A stretch of 64,000 nucleotides of DNA from Hirudinaria manillensis. Its lineage: Eukaryota > Annelida > Clitellata > Hirudinida > Hirudinidae. Each line of letters opens with the position of its first letter. Positions within the stretch are counted from its first letter, which is position 1. The stretch lies in NCBI GenBank assembly GCA_034509925.1, contig CM067536.1, positions 3,582,501-3,646,500 of the forward strand, written 5' to 3'. Of the stretch, positions 43,065 through 55,754 are shown in pieces. A program made the translations under genes and the position numbers. The notes below the pieces were generated by a model that was not told where the DNA came from, did no database searches, and worked only from the letters and a program-made list of their open reading frames with translations.

Positions 43065-45401
43065 AGCCCCAAGTTATAGTCGTAGTACCTAATCAACCGT
43101 GTTAACCTTTGATGCCCAATGTAAAAAAAAACTTCTAGTTTCAGTCATATAGAGATACAATTATGTATCTCAACACATTTATTGTTACTGAGCATCGGGG
43201 TTAATAATATCCTCTTATCGATGTCGGGATGATAGTATCGCCAATACTTTCGATATCGACGTTTTGCCATTTTATAATATGTGCATGTTATACGTAATGA
43301 CATACGTGATTGCTTCAAAAAAAAATATGCAACGTTTTCTGAACACGACTGTCTGTAACTATTTCCCAAACATGGCCTACTGATATGGCCCATAAATTTT
43401 AAACGTTCATGCAAATGAAGCTTTTTACTTTTACAAAAAATTGTTTACTCATAATTGAGTTAGGGTTGATTTTAGAAGCTGTGCCATCTGATAAAATAAA
43501 TTGTCTGATATTTACACGCAGAGTTATTTTCAGAGTATTAAGATTACCGTTCAATTGAATTTTTATTGTTATTATTTGGAATTATCTTTTTATATTAACT
43601 TTTTCCATTGTTTCGTGAAACGATTAACGCTTTTAAAACGACTTTAGAAATCAAATTTAAATATGTTAAGACTTGAGCTAGGTAAGCTTAACAACGCAAA
43701 GAATGAATCCATTTCAATCCACTTCAACCAAATATAGCAACGCATGTATTAAGTGTTGCAGAAAAACTGTTGAATATAGATGTTCAAACTGTGTAACCAG
43801 GCACTGCCCTTATAATGGAATTTTAAATCCCGCTGCGTCATGGGAAGAGAAAGGCATAACCATCTGGATCATCAAACCTCCATCCTTCACCTTAGATAGC
43901 TGACCATTTACCCTTTAACGACCTAATGGAGCTATTTTAATAGCTTGGGTTGAATGATAAGAATTGATGTCAGTTAATAAACAAGAGTTGTGCTGCTAAA
44001 TTGTCTAAGCTTTGAGAAAAATACAGTCGATAATGTTATCGGCATTTAATTAATTCATTGTATTATCTGATTACCCTTTTGCGCTCGTTGAACCTTAATT
44101 AATTTATCAACTTCCATGTTTATCTGATGTTATCGCGTTCAGTACAAAGTCTATTATTGCATAAAGCGTCATTTATGTATTCATTGTTTGTCGCGAATTT
44201 ATAACGAATATTAATCAAAAGTGGTCCTAGTGCAAGAAACCATAGAAAACAGAAATTATTTGATGGTTTGTCTTATCATGCAACAAATACATAATAATTT
44301 TTGATTGCGATGAAGGGTTGTGGAACCTGTTTGGACCATATCTTCCAGGTTAGCCCAGGAATGGACGCAAAATGAGAAGACATGATAATCTCGTCCATCA
44401 CCTAGGGAAGTAAGCCAAGAAAAGTTATATTACAAACTGCCGAGAATAAATGTCGATGAAGGCCACAAAATACCTGACCCGATAGCGTGGAAAAAAAGGA
44501 AATTCAATAGTATACGACGTCACCATCGCCTCAGCTCCGCCGGACGAAGCCCAATCATCCTAAATGGAGAAATGTAGCTCAAAAGGCGTCCACGTTCGGA
44601 TTTCCAGCAGTAATTCTGACAATAATTCTCAATGCTTTCGTCTGCAACTGGAGACGAGTGATGTCACCCAGGTAGTACTCCACCAGCCTATCCAGAAACG
44701 CCCTGCCGAAAATAATCGACGTTTTGCCATCAGATCATTGACGCGTTCTCAAACCATTATCTGTTCCGTATTGGATAATATTAACGAATAATAAATTAAG
44801 AATAAAATTAATAATCAATTCAAAGCCAAAGGTTAGAAAAACGTCAATACATTGGCCATGAGAAATCATCCTCAATCATAATCTGGATCCAGAAAGAAAA
44901 GTGAGCAAGAGCATCTGAGCTAACCTTTACCTTAACTACAAAAGTAATTGTAAAATTACTTTTTAATGTTGCCATCATTTTCAGATCACCATTATTTAAG
45001 GGGGTTCACAATTAGGGTAGCAAACAAGTAGAATTGCAAAATTGCAAATCACCACCATATCCAGAGGAATGCAGGCCAAATATGAAATCTTGCAACATAA
45101 AATCATTACATTTAAATATGAAGTTAATTACCTATACATTTAGTTCTGTTTCTTTAAGCTATGAATGAAAGTGATATTATTTGAGCACTTTATATTTATT
45201 AGTCAGAATTTATTTATTTGTTTGCTTATTTATTTTATTTGAACACATTTAAGAATTCAAGATGGAGACCAAAAAACATCCACATAACATACAACACGTA
45301 AAAAAAACTAGTATAATAAATTAAAAGAACTTTGAAATGCCTGAATGAAACAACTTTCTTTAATAAGTCTTTAAATAAATACAAAGGAAGTGAATGCATT
45401 G
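43065..45401. other. Intergenic region upstream of gene D
   Basis: No confident gene. It contains the third member of the interspersed block (44077-44222) and a possible non-LTR retroelement remnant (about 44330-44790). The rest is AT-rich with no structure I can support. Confidence 0.55.
44330..44790 (+). mobile_element. Possible remnant of an R2/NeSL-type retroelement C-terminus
   Basis: Broken frames read NVDEGHKIPDPIAWKKRKF (about 44447-44503) and, after a one-base shift, VYDVTIASAPPDEAQSS (about 44512-44562). The spacing of PD and a hydrophobic-D-V-T strand recalls the restriction-like endonuclease domain after the reverse transcriptase in R2-type elements. There is no reverse transcriptase motif nearby, so this is tentative. 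Confidence 0.27.
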
Positions 45402-46794
45402 TCAAGATACTCTCGACCTATTCTTGTGTCCCGTGTGATGTTTCTTAAAGGATGTGAGCTTCCCTTCTGGTCTGGGTAGCTTTGGGCTCAAAAGATTAAG
45501 TCCGACGACAGACCTGAGCCTTTTGTTCGGTCTCCTGTCGTCGTTGTCGTCCTCTTCGTCCGACGACATCCCGTGTCGTTCGACTCCGTTCCGAGCGTTA
45601 AAAATTTCGCACGAGCGAGGTATGGCAGTCTCATTTGACGCGTAGTTGCTTGTGGTTCCCCCTTCGGCCTGATTCCTCCCTCTGTCCAATGATATTTGAG
45701 GTATCTTCTGAACCAAGGTGTCGGTCACCTCCATGCAATCGTCGTCGTCGTCATCACCAGACAATTCGATGGGCGTGTCTTGACTCAATGATGGCTGGAT
45801 GGCCACAACTTCTTCGCTGTCACTTTCTGGAACCAACACGACGTTGATTGAATTCTCGTCCGGAGGACCGTAGATGACGTTTTTATCGTATTCCTCCATT
45901 TCATGAGGTGAGGATGCAAAGTGGTAGAACTCGTGCAAGAAATGTTTTGTCTTGGCTCCAAACGTGCGCGACATCTTGTCGTGGAATTGTTCACCGAGTA
46001 TGTAAAACTTCTTGCAGTACTTGACGACATTTCCGACGATCTCCGAAGTATCGACTCGACTGCCCAAGACTGCCGGGACCTCCCTGTTCAGCCACCGATG
46101 GAGCCGATGGCAGCACGCCTCGTTACGAGATAGAAAACTCGGTCTTACGTCCCTCACCCTTACAGGAATCCCATCTTGCCTCTTCAAGTCCTTTGCCCAT
46201 AAATTCATCCTGTAAATCTGACTTCTGTTCCTCCTTGTGAATGTGCCTACATTGTTGGTGTCAGATGTCCACCTACTCCTTGTCAGAAGTCTTGAAGCGG
46301 TTAGGGAGTCGTTGATCCTTCTATGAATTTCTCTAGCTTGTTGAAGGGTTTCATTGCTGTAAGAAAGAAATCACAAATATATTGATGGTTAAGATAAGGT
46401 AATAGACCCACAATACACCTAATCAAGTTCCTAAGATGAAACCTTAGTTACCTTAGGTAAAATGAATGAATTGAAAAGTAGACATAATTTGTGTACTTGG
46501 GAGTAGAAGTTATGGGGAAATTAGCTCATTCACATGGAAACAGTAAATATCAAACCTGTTCGAGATATGTTTTCTACCATCATCAACTCGGTATTCCAAA
46601 TACTCATAATCTGATTTAATATTATACATTATCACATTAAATGGAACTGTACAAAGTGGACAGATTGATTTCTTCTTTGACCATATTTTTATGCATTCAA
46701 AACAGAAAAAATGAAGGCACATGTCTAGCAAAGCTTTCTCATTAATTGGCCCGAGACATACACAACACACATCCTCATCGTTATTGTCAGACAT
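45402..46794 (-). CDS. Topors: Topors-type RING E3 ubiquitin/SUMO ligase, 397 aa
   Basis: Two exons on the minus strand: 46794-46556 and 46356-45402, with a GT-AG intron of 199 bp. The N-terminal C3HC4 RING is at residues 10-48 (C10, C13, C26-x-H28, C31, C34, C45-P-L-C48; CLHFFCFECIKIWSKKK is the classic Topors signature). The conserved helical domain after it reads RMNLWAKDLKRQDGIP, HRLHRWLNREVPAVLGS and FLHEFYHFASSPHEMEEYD. A predicted SUMO-interacting motif (PIELSGDDDDDD) and a basic tail (RRPNKRLRSVVG, KKHHTGHKNRSRVS) follow. Topors proteins act in the nucleus as E3 ligases for p53, Hairy-like and chromatin substrates. This one is short: vertebrate and fly Topors have about 1,000 residues with a long Arg/Ser region that is missing here. 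It is divergently arranged with the zinc-finger gene 2.3 kb away. Confidence 0.88.
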
Positions 46795-49065
46795 TTTTAA
46801 TTAAATTATTGAGTGCCACAACTGTCAGTCAAATGGTCAAGCGGTCACAACTTGTGCGACCAATTAGCTGTTTATTTTTGTACGGTTCTCCAAAGGCTTT
46901 TCAATTAAAAAATCCGACTTTCAAAGTCAATTCGAATTAAATTGCCTATTCCGACTCGCCAAAGACACAGATCGTACGTAAACAAGCAAAGCAAAAAAAA
47001 AACTATAAATCAAGGGCTGGCTAATATTGTTTGTAATAAAAAGCATTTTTGGGTTGTACATTTGATATCGGGTAAAATAAAATTTAAAAAATTTATTGAC
47101 TTAGATATGAAAGGAGTTACTGCTCATTTACATTAGGAATATTGAGGGAGGAAGCCGAGCATTAAACATCGGAACCCGTGGCTGGCGTTCGCCAAAGGGA
47201 CTCAGATTATCAATGATGGATTTATTATATTACATATTGAAGCCATTAATGAAAGCCAGAGTGCACACTTGTTGTACATAACACAATAAAATGATTCAGT
47301 TTTAGCCAGCGTCTATATAAATAACGCTACAAATGAACAGCTTAATAAATCATATTATTAAAGGGCTTTTAATCATGTGCTTTTACAAACTTACATATCT
47401 TCATGATGAGCCGATACGCTTTAGACAAACCATACTTCAAACTGTGGACTGACCAACATTCAAACACTTTATCAATTCAGTTTCTTTCGACGACATTTTG
47501 ACTCGATAGTTTATTGGACCATCACTTTTCAATGCCCTTTATCCGACTTAATATAACGGCGAGTAGCACTGGTTCTTTGGAGTCATACTGTTAGGGATCA
47601 TCTCTATAGGTGTCTTCGTCAGGACGTCAGTCAAAACTGATTCTGATACCCAAACCAGGATCTTGGAAACAAAAACGTCCACTGCTCCTTCCATCGATAA
47701 ACGCTCTTTCCCGTCTGAGACAGGTGGGGAGGTAAGAACAACGCCAAATATCCTCAGAATTGGAACCAATCAGGATTTTTGATCCCAATCCGTGAAAATC
47801 GCTGACCCAGTGACCAGGTGACCCGGTGACCTGAGAACATATTCCATCTCTGATTCAGACATTTTACCACATCCAAAGGTAGGTTGCCCTACCCGACTCG
47901 ATGACTCTGACCTGGTTACCAGACCAGACCCAATAGACATGATGACACGGTGAGCCATTGGTCCAAGGCCCAGAGACCCATCTCTGATCCTAACAAAAAA
48001 AATGATTTTAATAAAGTTATTAAAAAACGGGGACTAGACATGGTTTGCTGGAAATGCTTTATATTACGTGTCTTTGGTGTTTTTATTGAAATTTTGGTCC
48101 GAAGTGTGTGGAGTTGTTTATTAAATATGAAATGAATTAATTTTATTTATGTTGTCTCTGTGGTGTATTTGAGACGGTATTATATTCATTTTTAATTTGC
48201 TTTTTTTTTTAAATATCAACGAAGTTCTCGATTACTTCAGTCACCAAGTTGAAGCACAATAATATGAACTATTTATTCATCATTTCAAGAATTTTTTCTC
48301 TAGATGAATTCATAATAATACATGGGCTTTCGAGTCTCATGATATGTATATCATTCGTTACATTTTCAGAAACAAAATTGTATGGACAATACTGTACGAA
48401 TTGAAGATTGTTACAAAACTATAGTTTTCAATATATTTCGGAATTGTATTCAGATTATTTACTTAAATAAGAATTCGTACAATTCTGATAAATCCTGGTC
48501 CTGTCTGTAAATTTAAGATGTGCAGATGGTCAAAGACCAAACTTTTGTGATAGTGTCCATATCTTTTTATTTTATTGCTTTCAAACTTAGGGAGTTTAAA
48601 TTTGAATTTTAAGCTCAAAATATGGTATTCTGATTTCAACCGATCTTTTAAAGCAGATGAATTAGTAAGGATTATTGAGTATTGGTATTAGAAGGATATA
48701 ACTATGTGTGTAACTATGTGTATGTTTCAGTGTCCTAAATTATATGAATTTTGAATGTAATAAAGTTGCCATTACTCATTTTAATTTAAATTCATTGCAA
48801 TTAATTAGTAACTATAAATGAAAGTTTGTGATTGGTTATTAATGGAATGCTCAGATCTGATATTTGATATGTAGGTCAATTAAGCAATTTAATTAAATTG
48901 TTTTGGATGTCATTCATATTTAAAATGGCTTTTGATATCTTATGTTATATTGTCATTCACATGTTCTTAATGATATCTTGATATTTGTAATTAAAATATA
49001 ATTTTAAATAAAAAGGAAATTGGGAAATTACAAAATACAAAATTATCCTTGTTTTTCTTCTCCAG
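46795..49065. other. Divergent intergenic region between Topors and the zinc-finger gene
   Basis: Should hold both promoters and the 5' untranslated exon(s) of the zinc-finger gene. The only structure I see is the CGGGTCA-type repeat on the minus strand at 47760-47960. Short ORFs here have no features. Confidence 0.5.
47760..47960 (-). repeat. CGGGTCA-rich dispersed repeat, member 2
   Basis: Minus strand shows CACCGGGTCACCTGGTCACT and GGGTCAGCGATTTT. It ends ATCAAAAATCCTGATTGGTT and CCAATTCTGA, as in 60770-60890. Confidence 0.62.
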
Positions 49066-49074
49066 ACAAACACA

Positions 49075-51438
49075 ATGTCGTTAGATATTGCAAACTCAGT
49101 GGGACAAATTCAGAATGGAAGCAAAATGTGTGGACTTCTCAAGAATTTGGCTCAAAAAGTCTTGAATGAACAACCAGTTGAAGATTCCAATGAGACTTCG
49201 AAGCTCTTAAGTAATTCTCGGGGCAAAGAAGATTGTGTGGAGGAAATTAGAAAAGATTCAATAGTGCCTAGTCAGAATGACACATTAGGATCAAATGGGA
49301 ATTTAATCTATGACACTGCTCTCCTAGAAAAGCAGGCCTATTTTGGAGTTTTGGAAAGTGATAATAAAGAAAAATGTGAGGCTGAACAAACCAATGATGT
49401 CGAAAAGCAAGGACGAATTGGTGAAATTCCCAATGCTCATAAAGTTTTGTCAACTTTGAGAGAAGCCAAGGATAGTAAAAGTGCTTCTTTCAAAGCAGAG
49501 GTTGTTGATGTCGAAGAGATTGAAACTGCCAAGAGGCTCTCCGACATTCTAACTTGTATCTTTTCTTCGGACAAGACATCTAACTTGCCCTATCGTCCGA
49601 TGGCAGAGATGCTGATAAACATCGGATTCGATGCGGCAAAAATTCACGTCTGCAAGGACGTAATCAAGGACCTCGAGAGGAAATCTAATTGCAAACTGAG
49701 TGAAGGCGTCAAGCAGAGTATTGGAAAGGTCAAAGAGGTCGAAAAACAAGTGGTTGAGAGGTTTAAGCCATATGCCGTTCCCTGCAAGTCTTGCAGGTGT
49801 GGCAGAGATTGCTATTCGGATGCAGAGCTAGCTAGTCATAAGAGGATCGGATGGAGCACAAGTTCCGGATGGTTTAGATGCTGCTTCTGCTCTTTTTTTA
49901 GGACCAGGTCGGCAACGCTTTTCGTAGATCATCTGTGCGATGAACATGCAGTAAGAGGTACCACGGAACCTTCCTTGAAAAACATGTGCAACTATTGTCC
50001 CTATGAGAACAGGGATTGGAGGAGAGCCATGATGCATGAGGATAAGTGCAAATCAAGATTTGTCCTTTCCAGAAACCTGACATTGGTAAACAATGACATC
50101 ATGATATATGGGAGACCTCAACAATACTCTTATGGAAAGCCTTTAGCTTCAAAAATGTCACCCAGCTGTTGCTATCAAAGTGCCCAGTCTTTGGCACTTC
50201 ATAATCATTACACTTCTCTTCCCCAAACATCTAACAGATCTCAATCCAGTATCAGGCAGTCATTGCTGACTGAGAATTTTTCATCTTCAAGACAGGTCCA
50301 TAGCATTTTACCAAAAGGTCATCTCTCAAAGGATCCCAATAAATCTATGTCATTTAACTTGCAACAAATTCAAGAGGTGGCAGCAGCTGTCATGGCTCAA
50401 GCTCAGATGCAAATGAATTACCCTATGAAGTCCCAGAGTGGCATCAAATCTCAAGAGGACTCGAAACAGAAAACTCCGGCTCCAAATGCGGGACCCTCTT
50501 GCGAGATCTGCAGTGCTTCTGTGACGACATTGGAGTCGTTGCTCAAGCACATGCAGCAGGCCCATCAGATCAATATAAAATCAATCGACTTCTTTCTCAG
50601 AGGGAAGGGATTCGTTTGTAAAACCTGCTTCCAGGGTTTTTGGACTCAGCTCGGGTTGAATAGGCACCAGCAGCAGGTTCACAACTCCAAACAGACTTAT
50701 CCGTGTTTCATTTGCGGTCCTGTCTCTTCGACCGACATATTGACTCATTTGATGACGAAGCACAACATAAGCCTTCAAGACATGCTGGTCTTCGGCTGGT
50801 GCTACATCTGCAAAGCGGAAACGAAGACTCCCGAGCGATTCCTAAATCACATGTTGGGCACCCACTCCGACCTATTTCCAAGCAGGTCGGCTCTCGAATC
50901 CATGGTCGCTCTTTTCAAGAACATGAAAAGTAGCGAAGTCGCTTCTAACGCTTCTTCCTCCCAGGCGACGGCTTCTCCGTCAAAGCCAACGACCTCAAAA
51001 GCCAAGTCCGTCTCGGTGACCTCGAGTTCCCAGGTCTCGTTCACCAGGGCGAAGCACCGGTGCAATCCCTGCCAGATGAAGTTCGGCAACGCGGCAGAAC
51101 TGGAATCCCACTACGGCACGTTTCACACCGTTTCATGCACGAGGTGCAAGGAGAAGTGGACCACCGTCGAAGCCATGCTAAAGCATTTCAATCAGATCCA
51201 CTACAACGAAAAGGATCCGTGCGCCCTCTGCAGGGAGCAGGTGAAGATAGGCGTACCCATGATCCGTCACATGAAGAGGATGCACATGAAGAAGTGCATC
51301 GTCCTCGTGAAGAGGCTTTCGCCGGCCGAGAGAATGAAACACCTCCAGATGTCCAAACGTTCCTCCAAAACTCGGAGCCAGACGTCCTGCGCTTCGTCCA
51401 AGGTCGCCGTTCAGAACTGCGACGAGGCTTCTAATTGA
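49075..51438 (+). CDS. C2H2 zinc-finger protein, MEP-1-like, 787 aa
   Basis: A single large coding exon. TTCTTCTCCAG just before the ATG (acceptor near 49065) implies an upstream untranslated exon. Residues 1-150 are acidic and unstructured. A conserved-looking helical block follows (LPYRPMAEMLINIGFDAAKI, about 177-215). About ten Cys2His2-type fingers lie in two groups. Group one (about 236-320) includes FRCCFCSFFRTRSATLFVDH and NYCPYENRDWRRAMMHEDKC. Group two (about 474-740) includes SCEICSASVTTLESLLKHM, FVCKTCFQGFWTQLGLNRHQ, YPCFICGPVSSTDILTHLM, GWCYICKAETKTPERFLNHM, HRCNPCQMKFGNAAELESHY and DPCALCREQVKIGVPMIRHM. A Ser/Thr-rich linker lies at about 620-655. Irregular finger spacing and the final HMKKCIVLVKRLSP resemble MEP-1, a nuclear partner of the Mi-2 chromatin remodeller. 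The family call is moderate; a zinc-finger regulator is certain. Confidence 0.85.
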   Translation: MSLDIANSVGQIQNGSKMCGLLKNLAQKVLNEQPVEDSNETSKLLSNSRGKEDCVEEIRKDSIVPSQNDTLGSNGNLIYDTALLEKQAYFGVLESDNKEKCEAEQTNDVEKQGRIGEIPNAHKVLSTLREAKDSKSASFKAEVVDVEEIETAKRLSDILTCIFSSDKTSNLPYRPMAEMLINIGFDAAKIHVCKDVIKDLERKSNCKLSEGVKQSIGKVKEVEKQVVERFKPYAVPCKSCRCGRDCYSDAELASHKRIGWSTSSGWFRCCFCSFFRTRSATLFVDHLCDEHAVRGTTEPSLKNMCNYCPYENRDWRRAMMHEDKCKSRFVLSRNLTLVNNDIMIYGRPQQYSYGKPLASKMSPSCCYQSAQSLALHNHYTSLPQTSNRSQSSIRQSLLTENFSSSRQVHSILPKGHLSKDPNKSMSFNLQQIQEVAAAVMAQAQMQMNYPMKSQSGIKSQEDSKQKTPAPNAGPSCEICSASVTTLESLLKHMQQAHQINIKSIDFFLRGKGFVCKTCFQGFWTQLGLNRHQQQVHNSKQTYPCFICGPVSSTDILTHLMTKHNISLQDMLVFGWCYICKAETKTPERFLNHMLGTHSDLFPSRSALESMVALFKNMKSSEVASNASSSQATASPSKPTTSKAKSVSVTSSSQVSFTRAKHRCNPCQMKFGNAAELESHYGTFHTVSCTRCKEKWTTVEAMLKHFNQIHYNEKDPCALCREQVKIGVPMIRHMKRMHMKKCIVLVKRLSPAERMKHLQMSKRSSKTRSQTSCASSKVAVQNCDEASN

Positions 51439-52550
51439 CCGGATTCTAAGAAAGATCCTTGTTTTTGTATATAAAAAAAAATTGTTACATATTGTTTGTT
51501 TATGTGTTGCAACCTGATGTCTCTCAAATTTTTAGTCACTTGGAGTTGTTCACAAAGTTGGATAGCCGTTATACTCTTTGGTTTGAACCCGTACATTTCG
51601 TGTTTATGACGAGTCACGTTGTGACAACGTCAAATGTCGCAACGTCAAGTTAAGGAAGGCCAGAAAATGTCTGGTCATGCATTGAATGTTATAAACAGTT
51701 CCTGACAATTGAAATATTTGCTAGAAGTACTGGAGAAGTACATGGTTTGAGATGTTACATTTGAGAAGTTTGATATTTTGAGTTTTTTTTCTGTGAGGAC
51801 ATTTGTTTCTGCAGAGGAACATAATTCAATCACATGTTTGTTTGCAATTAAACAATGATACTTTGAAACATTTGAATCAAATAAATTGATGAGTGAAGAA
51901 GATACACCTGATATACTTAGTAAATTAATGATGTGAGAGATTGTAATCATTGACCTATTGTGGATTCTCAGCTTATGGTTTATGGAAGCACAAAAGTTAA
52001 AGTTTGGGGATTTTTTTTATCTTTCTCAATCATTGCAAGTAATAGCATTTCCTTGCATTCCTAGGTTGACATACAATGGTGGCCTTGATTATCTGGGGTT
52101 TCAATTATTTATGTTGATGAATTGCTCTTCTCTACTCTGCTCTACCCACCAGGTTGTCTCAATATCACAGGAATTTATTACTGAATGTTTAGAAAGATGG
52201 GTATTTGGAATTAAAGGATATCATGATATAGTGTTATAACAATAGTAATTGTTAATATAACCTTTCATTATTAATGTAATATATATACGTTGTATGGTAA
52301 TAATATGTACATATGTCAAAATCCATCAATTTGGGAACCATCCTGCTGCCAGGGATGGGATAAATGGTATAGTGAATAAACATAGCCTTCACATCCTTGC
52401 TGGATACATAACGCACTCAGAAGATTGGCTAAATAAAAACAATTGCATGGAACCTGCCTTGGAGCCTTTATTTCTGTCTTTGATGTTATTATTGTTTAAT
52501 GTGTTTATTATTGTTTAATTTTATTAATGCAATATAATCTCTGCAGTTAC
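51439..52550 (+). other. Probable 3' untranslated region of the zinc-finger gene
   Basis: AT-rich DNA with no coding signal of its own. AATAAA occurs at 52374-52379 and again near 52431. The exact end of the transcript cannot be fixed. Confidence 0.4.
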
Positions 52551-52552
52551 AG

Positions 52553-52616
52553 TTTATTATTATTATTATTATTATTTTTATTATTGTTATTATTATTATT
52601 ATAATTATTATTATCA
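52553..52616. repeat. (ATT)n microsatellite
   Basis: Imperfect TTA/ATT trinucleotide run. Confidence 0.9.
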
Positions 52617-54196
52617 GTGTCGTCATTATCATTAGGCATCCCTATTTTGAACTGATGAATTTGGGGCAGCATCGTTAGTATCGATTTGGAAACAGAAACT
52701 TATCTTCGTGTTTCACACAACTCTGACTACAAGAACTTTCTAGACTACGAGTTTCAACAGCAGCATTAATGTTAGCTTCATTTTAACATAGTTGTTAAAA
52801 TCATTGTTAATGTCATTTGCAGCAAAATGCACTGATCCATCGCTTTGACGAATATATTATATTTGATTCGCAGACAATAGTCACTTCAGCAATCAACTCT
52901 TTATTAATTAACTCTTTATTAGCAACAATCTGAATTACAAATTAACTTCTCATTTACTTAATAAAGCCAGTTTAAAATAGAACGAAAAAGAAATAAAGTT
53001 CGTAAACTTCTGGATTATCTGTAATAATTCGCTTCACAGTCGACATATTCCAAAAATTGAGGATCTTTTCCTTCAAATGAAATGAAAAATTGATTAAAAC
53101 ATGAAATCGAATTTAAGAAGTTTTGATTCAAATTTATATCCATCCTTTTGAAAGCCAATTTGTTGCCGTCTCCTTTGAATTTCTTCTTTCAATGGATCCC
53201 GATGCTGCTTGGAAAATAATTTGTGTAAATTAAAAACTTAAAGTTATACTTTTAAAGTTTTTTTTCTTCATCCATTAAAAATAAAAAGGTATTTAAATAA
53301 TAACTGAAAAGATCAAATATAATTCTGAGTCTAACTGGTAGATTAACCAGGACTGTCATAGTGGAAATCAGTTTATTAAATCAATACGTTTATTGTTTAT
53401 GACTAACTATTTTATTATTATTACCGTAAGTTGATCATCGAGAATAATTTGGGTTGATCAGATTGTTCGATTAGCCAGCATATTGTCTTATCTTATTCAA
53501 CTAATTAGGGTTAACCTTTCCATCATTCTTTTAATAATTCATGTATCCCAGCTTAAGCCAGTCCTCATTTCAATATACATTATTGAGGGACAAATAAATT
53601 TTAAGTAATATTCTGATTTCGTATTTTAAATGCAATCTTGGATTAAGTTTGACTTTAATAACATACCTTCCAGGTTTGTTTACAGGGTTGAACAATGGAT
53701 TCTGCTTCTTTAAATCATAAATCATTTAATGAATTTTACACATAAAAAAAAACATTGACAGTCCAAACAGACCCTCTGACAAATAATTATTTACATTTTA
53801 TTAACAATAATTATTTCAAATTTATCGGCAAACCATCACATAAATGTAATTTCTGAGTTAGTAAAATTATTAAATGGTTGTCATGAAAGCAAAGCAAAAG
53901 GACTGGAATGCATGCTCTTCTCAATGCAAGTTGTGTGAATTGCATTTCATCCGTGAGCAGATTTCTGATCGAATGACGTAATAAATCAATTTATATAGCA
54001 CGTCAGAGGTGTTAACACATTTATATAGCGTCTGTTTCATAGGCGGGAATATCTGATGACCTCACCTCAGTTAGGCCTAAGGAAGCCTAATAGTATAAGG
54101 TATGTATAACTGTGTTATACCAATAATAATGAATTTATACGGGTGGTATTAATGGTACTATAGTTATTTATTATATTACATGTAGTTATAATTTCA
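52617..54196. other. Intergenic, nothing recognised
   Basis: AT-rich DNA without a supported gene, RNA or repeat family. Confidence 0.5.
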
Positions 54197-54367
54197 ATTA
54201 TATTATATTATATTATATTATATTATATTATATTATATTATATTATATTATATTATATTATATTATATTATATTATATTATATTATATTATATTATATTA
54301 TATTATATTATATTATATTATATTATATTATATTATATTATATTATATTATATTATATTATATTATA
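54197..54367. repeat. (TATTA)n microsatellite, third array
   Basis: About 34 units of the same pentanucleotide on the same strand as the arrays at 18832 and 29155. No LINE sequence is attached. Confidence 0.97.
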
Positions 54368-54634
54368 CCTATGGCAACTGCATAATAAAAGTGGGTCAAC
54401 ACTTGAGAGCTGAAACAATTGACTATGAACTCTAGTCAAAATTGATTCCACCATTTCCAATCAATCGCTCAACTCTGATTGGTGGATCGGAACGACTTCC
54501 GGTTGGTCATTGTCGACTATAACTGGTTGAAGGGGACCAAATGAATACAACAACAACACAACTTGACCCGCTGTCAACCAGCTAGAGAATGACAGTTAAT
54601 CTCTTTCAATTAATGTCGGCTTTGATGACTCTAT

Positions 54635-55080
54635 TGGAGATGACGATGACGTGATGATGATGATGATGATGACGGTGGTGAAGGTCTTGATGATGATGAT
54701 GGTGGAGGTGATGGTGGTGATGATGATTATAAAGGCGATGGTTCTAGCCATGAGTTTAAAAAGACAATGATTGTGATAAATTTGAGGGAAAGTCAATGAT
54801 TGCAATGATGAAGATGATGGTGATGATGATGCCTATGATAATGATGATGATGATGGTGACAGAAGTATGGAGATAAATGTGATAAGGAAAGTGTTCGAGG
54901 TGATGATAGTGGTAGTGTAATTATGTTCCATTTTACGTTTGAGGAAATGAGATCGTAAATTGATTTGTAATGATTGTAATGATGATGATGATGACGACTG
55001 TGGTGGTGGTGGTGACAGTGATGATGACGATGTTGATGGAAATAGTGATAATATTAATAATAATAATTATTATTATCATT
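54635..55080. repeat. Clustered (GAT)n and related trinucleotide tracts
   Basis: Several imperfect GATGAT runs (54640-54740, 54795-54870, 54975-55035) with GGT interruptions, ending in an ATT/TAA run. Confidence 0.85.
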
Positions 55081-55754
55081 ATAATAAATGCAATAACGGA
55101 TACATAAAGCTTTGATTTTTACCAGCTTTGTCGAGTTGAAATTAATGTGGTCTTTAAAATAATTATCTAAAATAAATTATAAATAAATATAATTTATAAA
55201 TATGTTGATCGTCATCATCACTGCAAAGAAGAGGTTATCCTCGAAAGATATTCTATTCTTCATTTTGTTAATTTAATGATTATTTTCGAAATATTGCAAA
55301 ATTACTCTCCAGTGAATGTAATTTGTGTCGGCTTAAAAAAAAATATAGTTTTTTGTACACTACTTCAGTTAAGAATCGAGCGTGACAATCAACATTTTAA
55401 GTTCCTGAGAACTTTGAAATAAAATTTTATAAAATAATAAAACATTTATTAACAATTAAACTACGATAATCATCGAATTATGAGAGTAATTGGAAATATT
55501 TCAGCAAAACAAATGTTAAGCTATATATTTAATGCCGGGCAAGTTCAATGTCAACTTACCGAATATCTCAAGGTCATCGGAACCCTTTTGCAAGTAAAGG
55601 AGGATTTTTTTTTTCAAAAGCGAGTTGATGAAGACAACAATTGGTCTGTGATCGCTGGAAGCACTAAATTGATCATGATTGCTCTCCATCACTTGTACGC
55701 ACGTTCACGTGCACAGTATATGCTGACGTGTCAAGATGTCTAACTTGTTATCAT

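Noticed and set aside
55480..55743. 87-codon frame
   Set aside because: No recognisable motif, signal peptide, splice partners or codon bias; a chance frame cannot be excluded.
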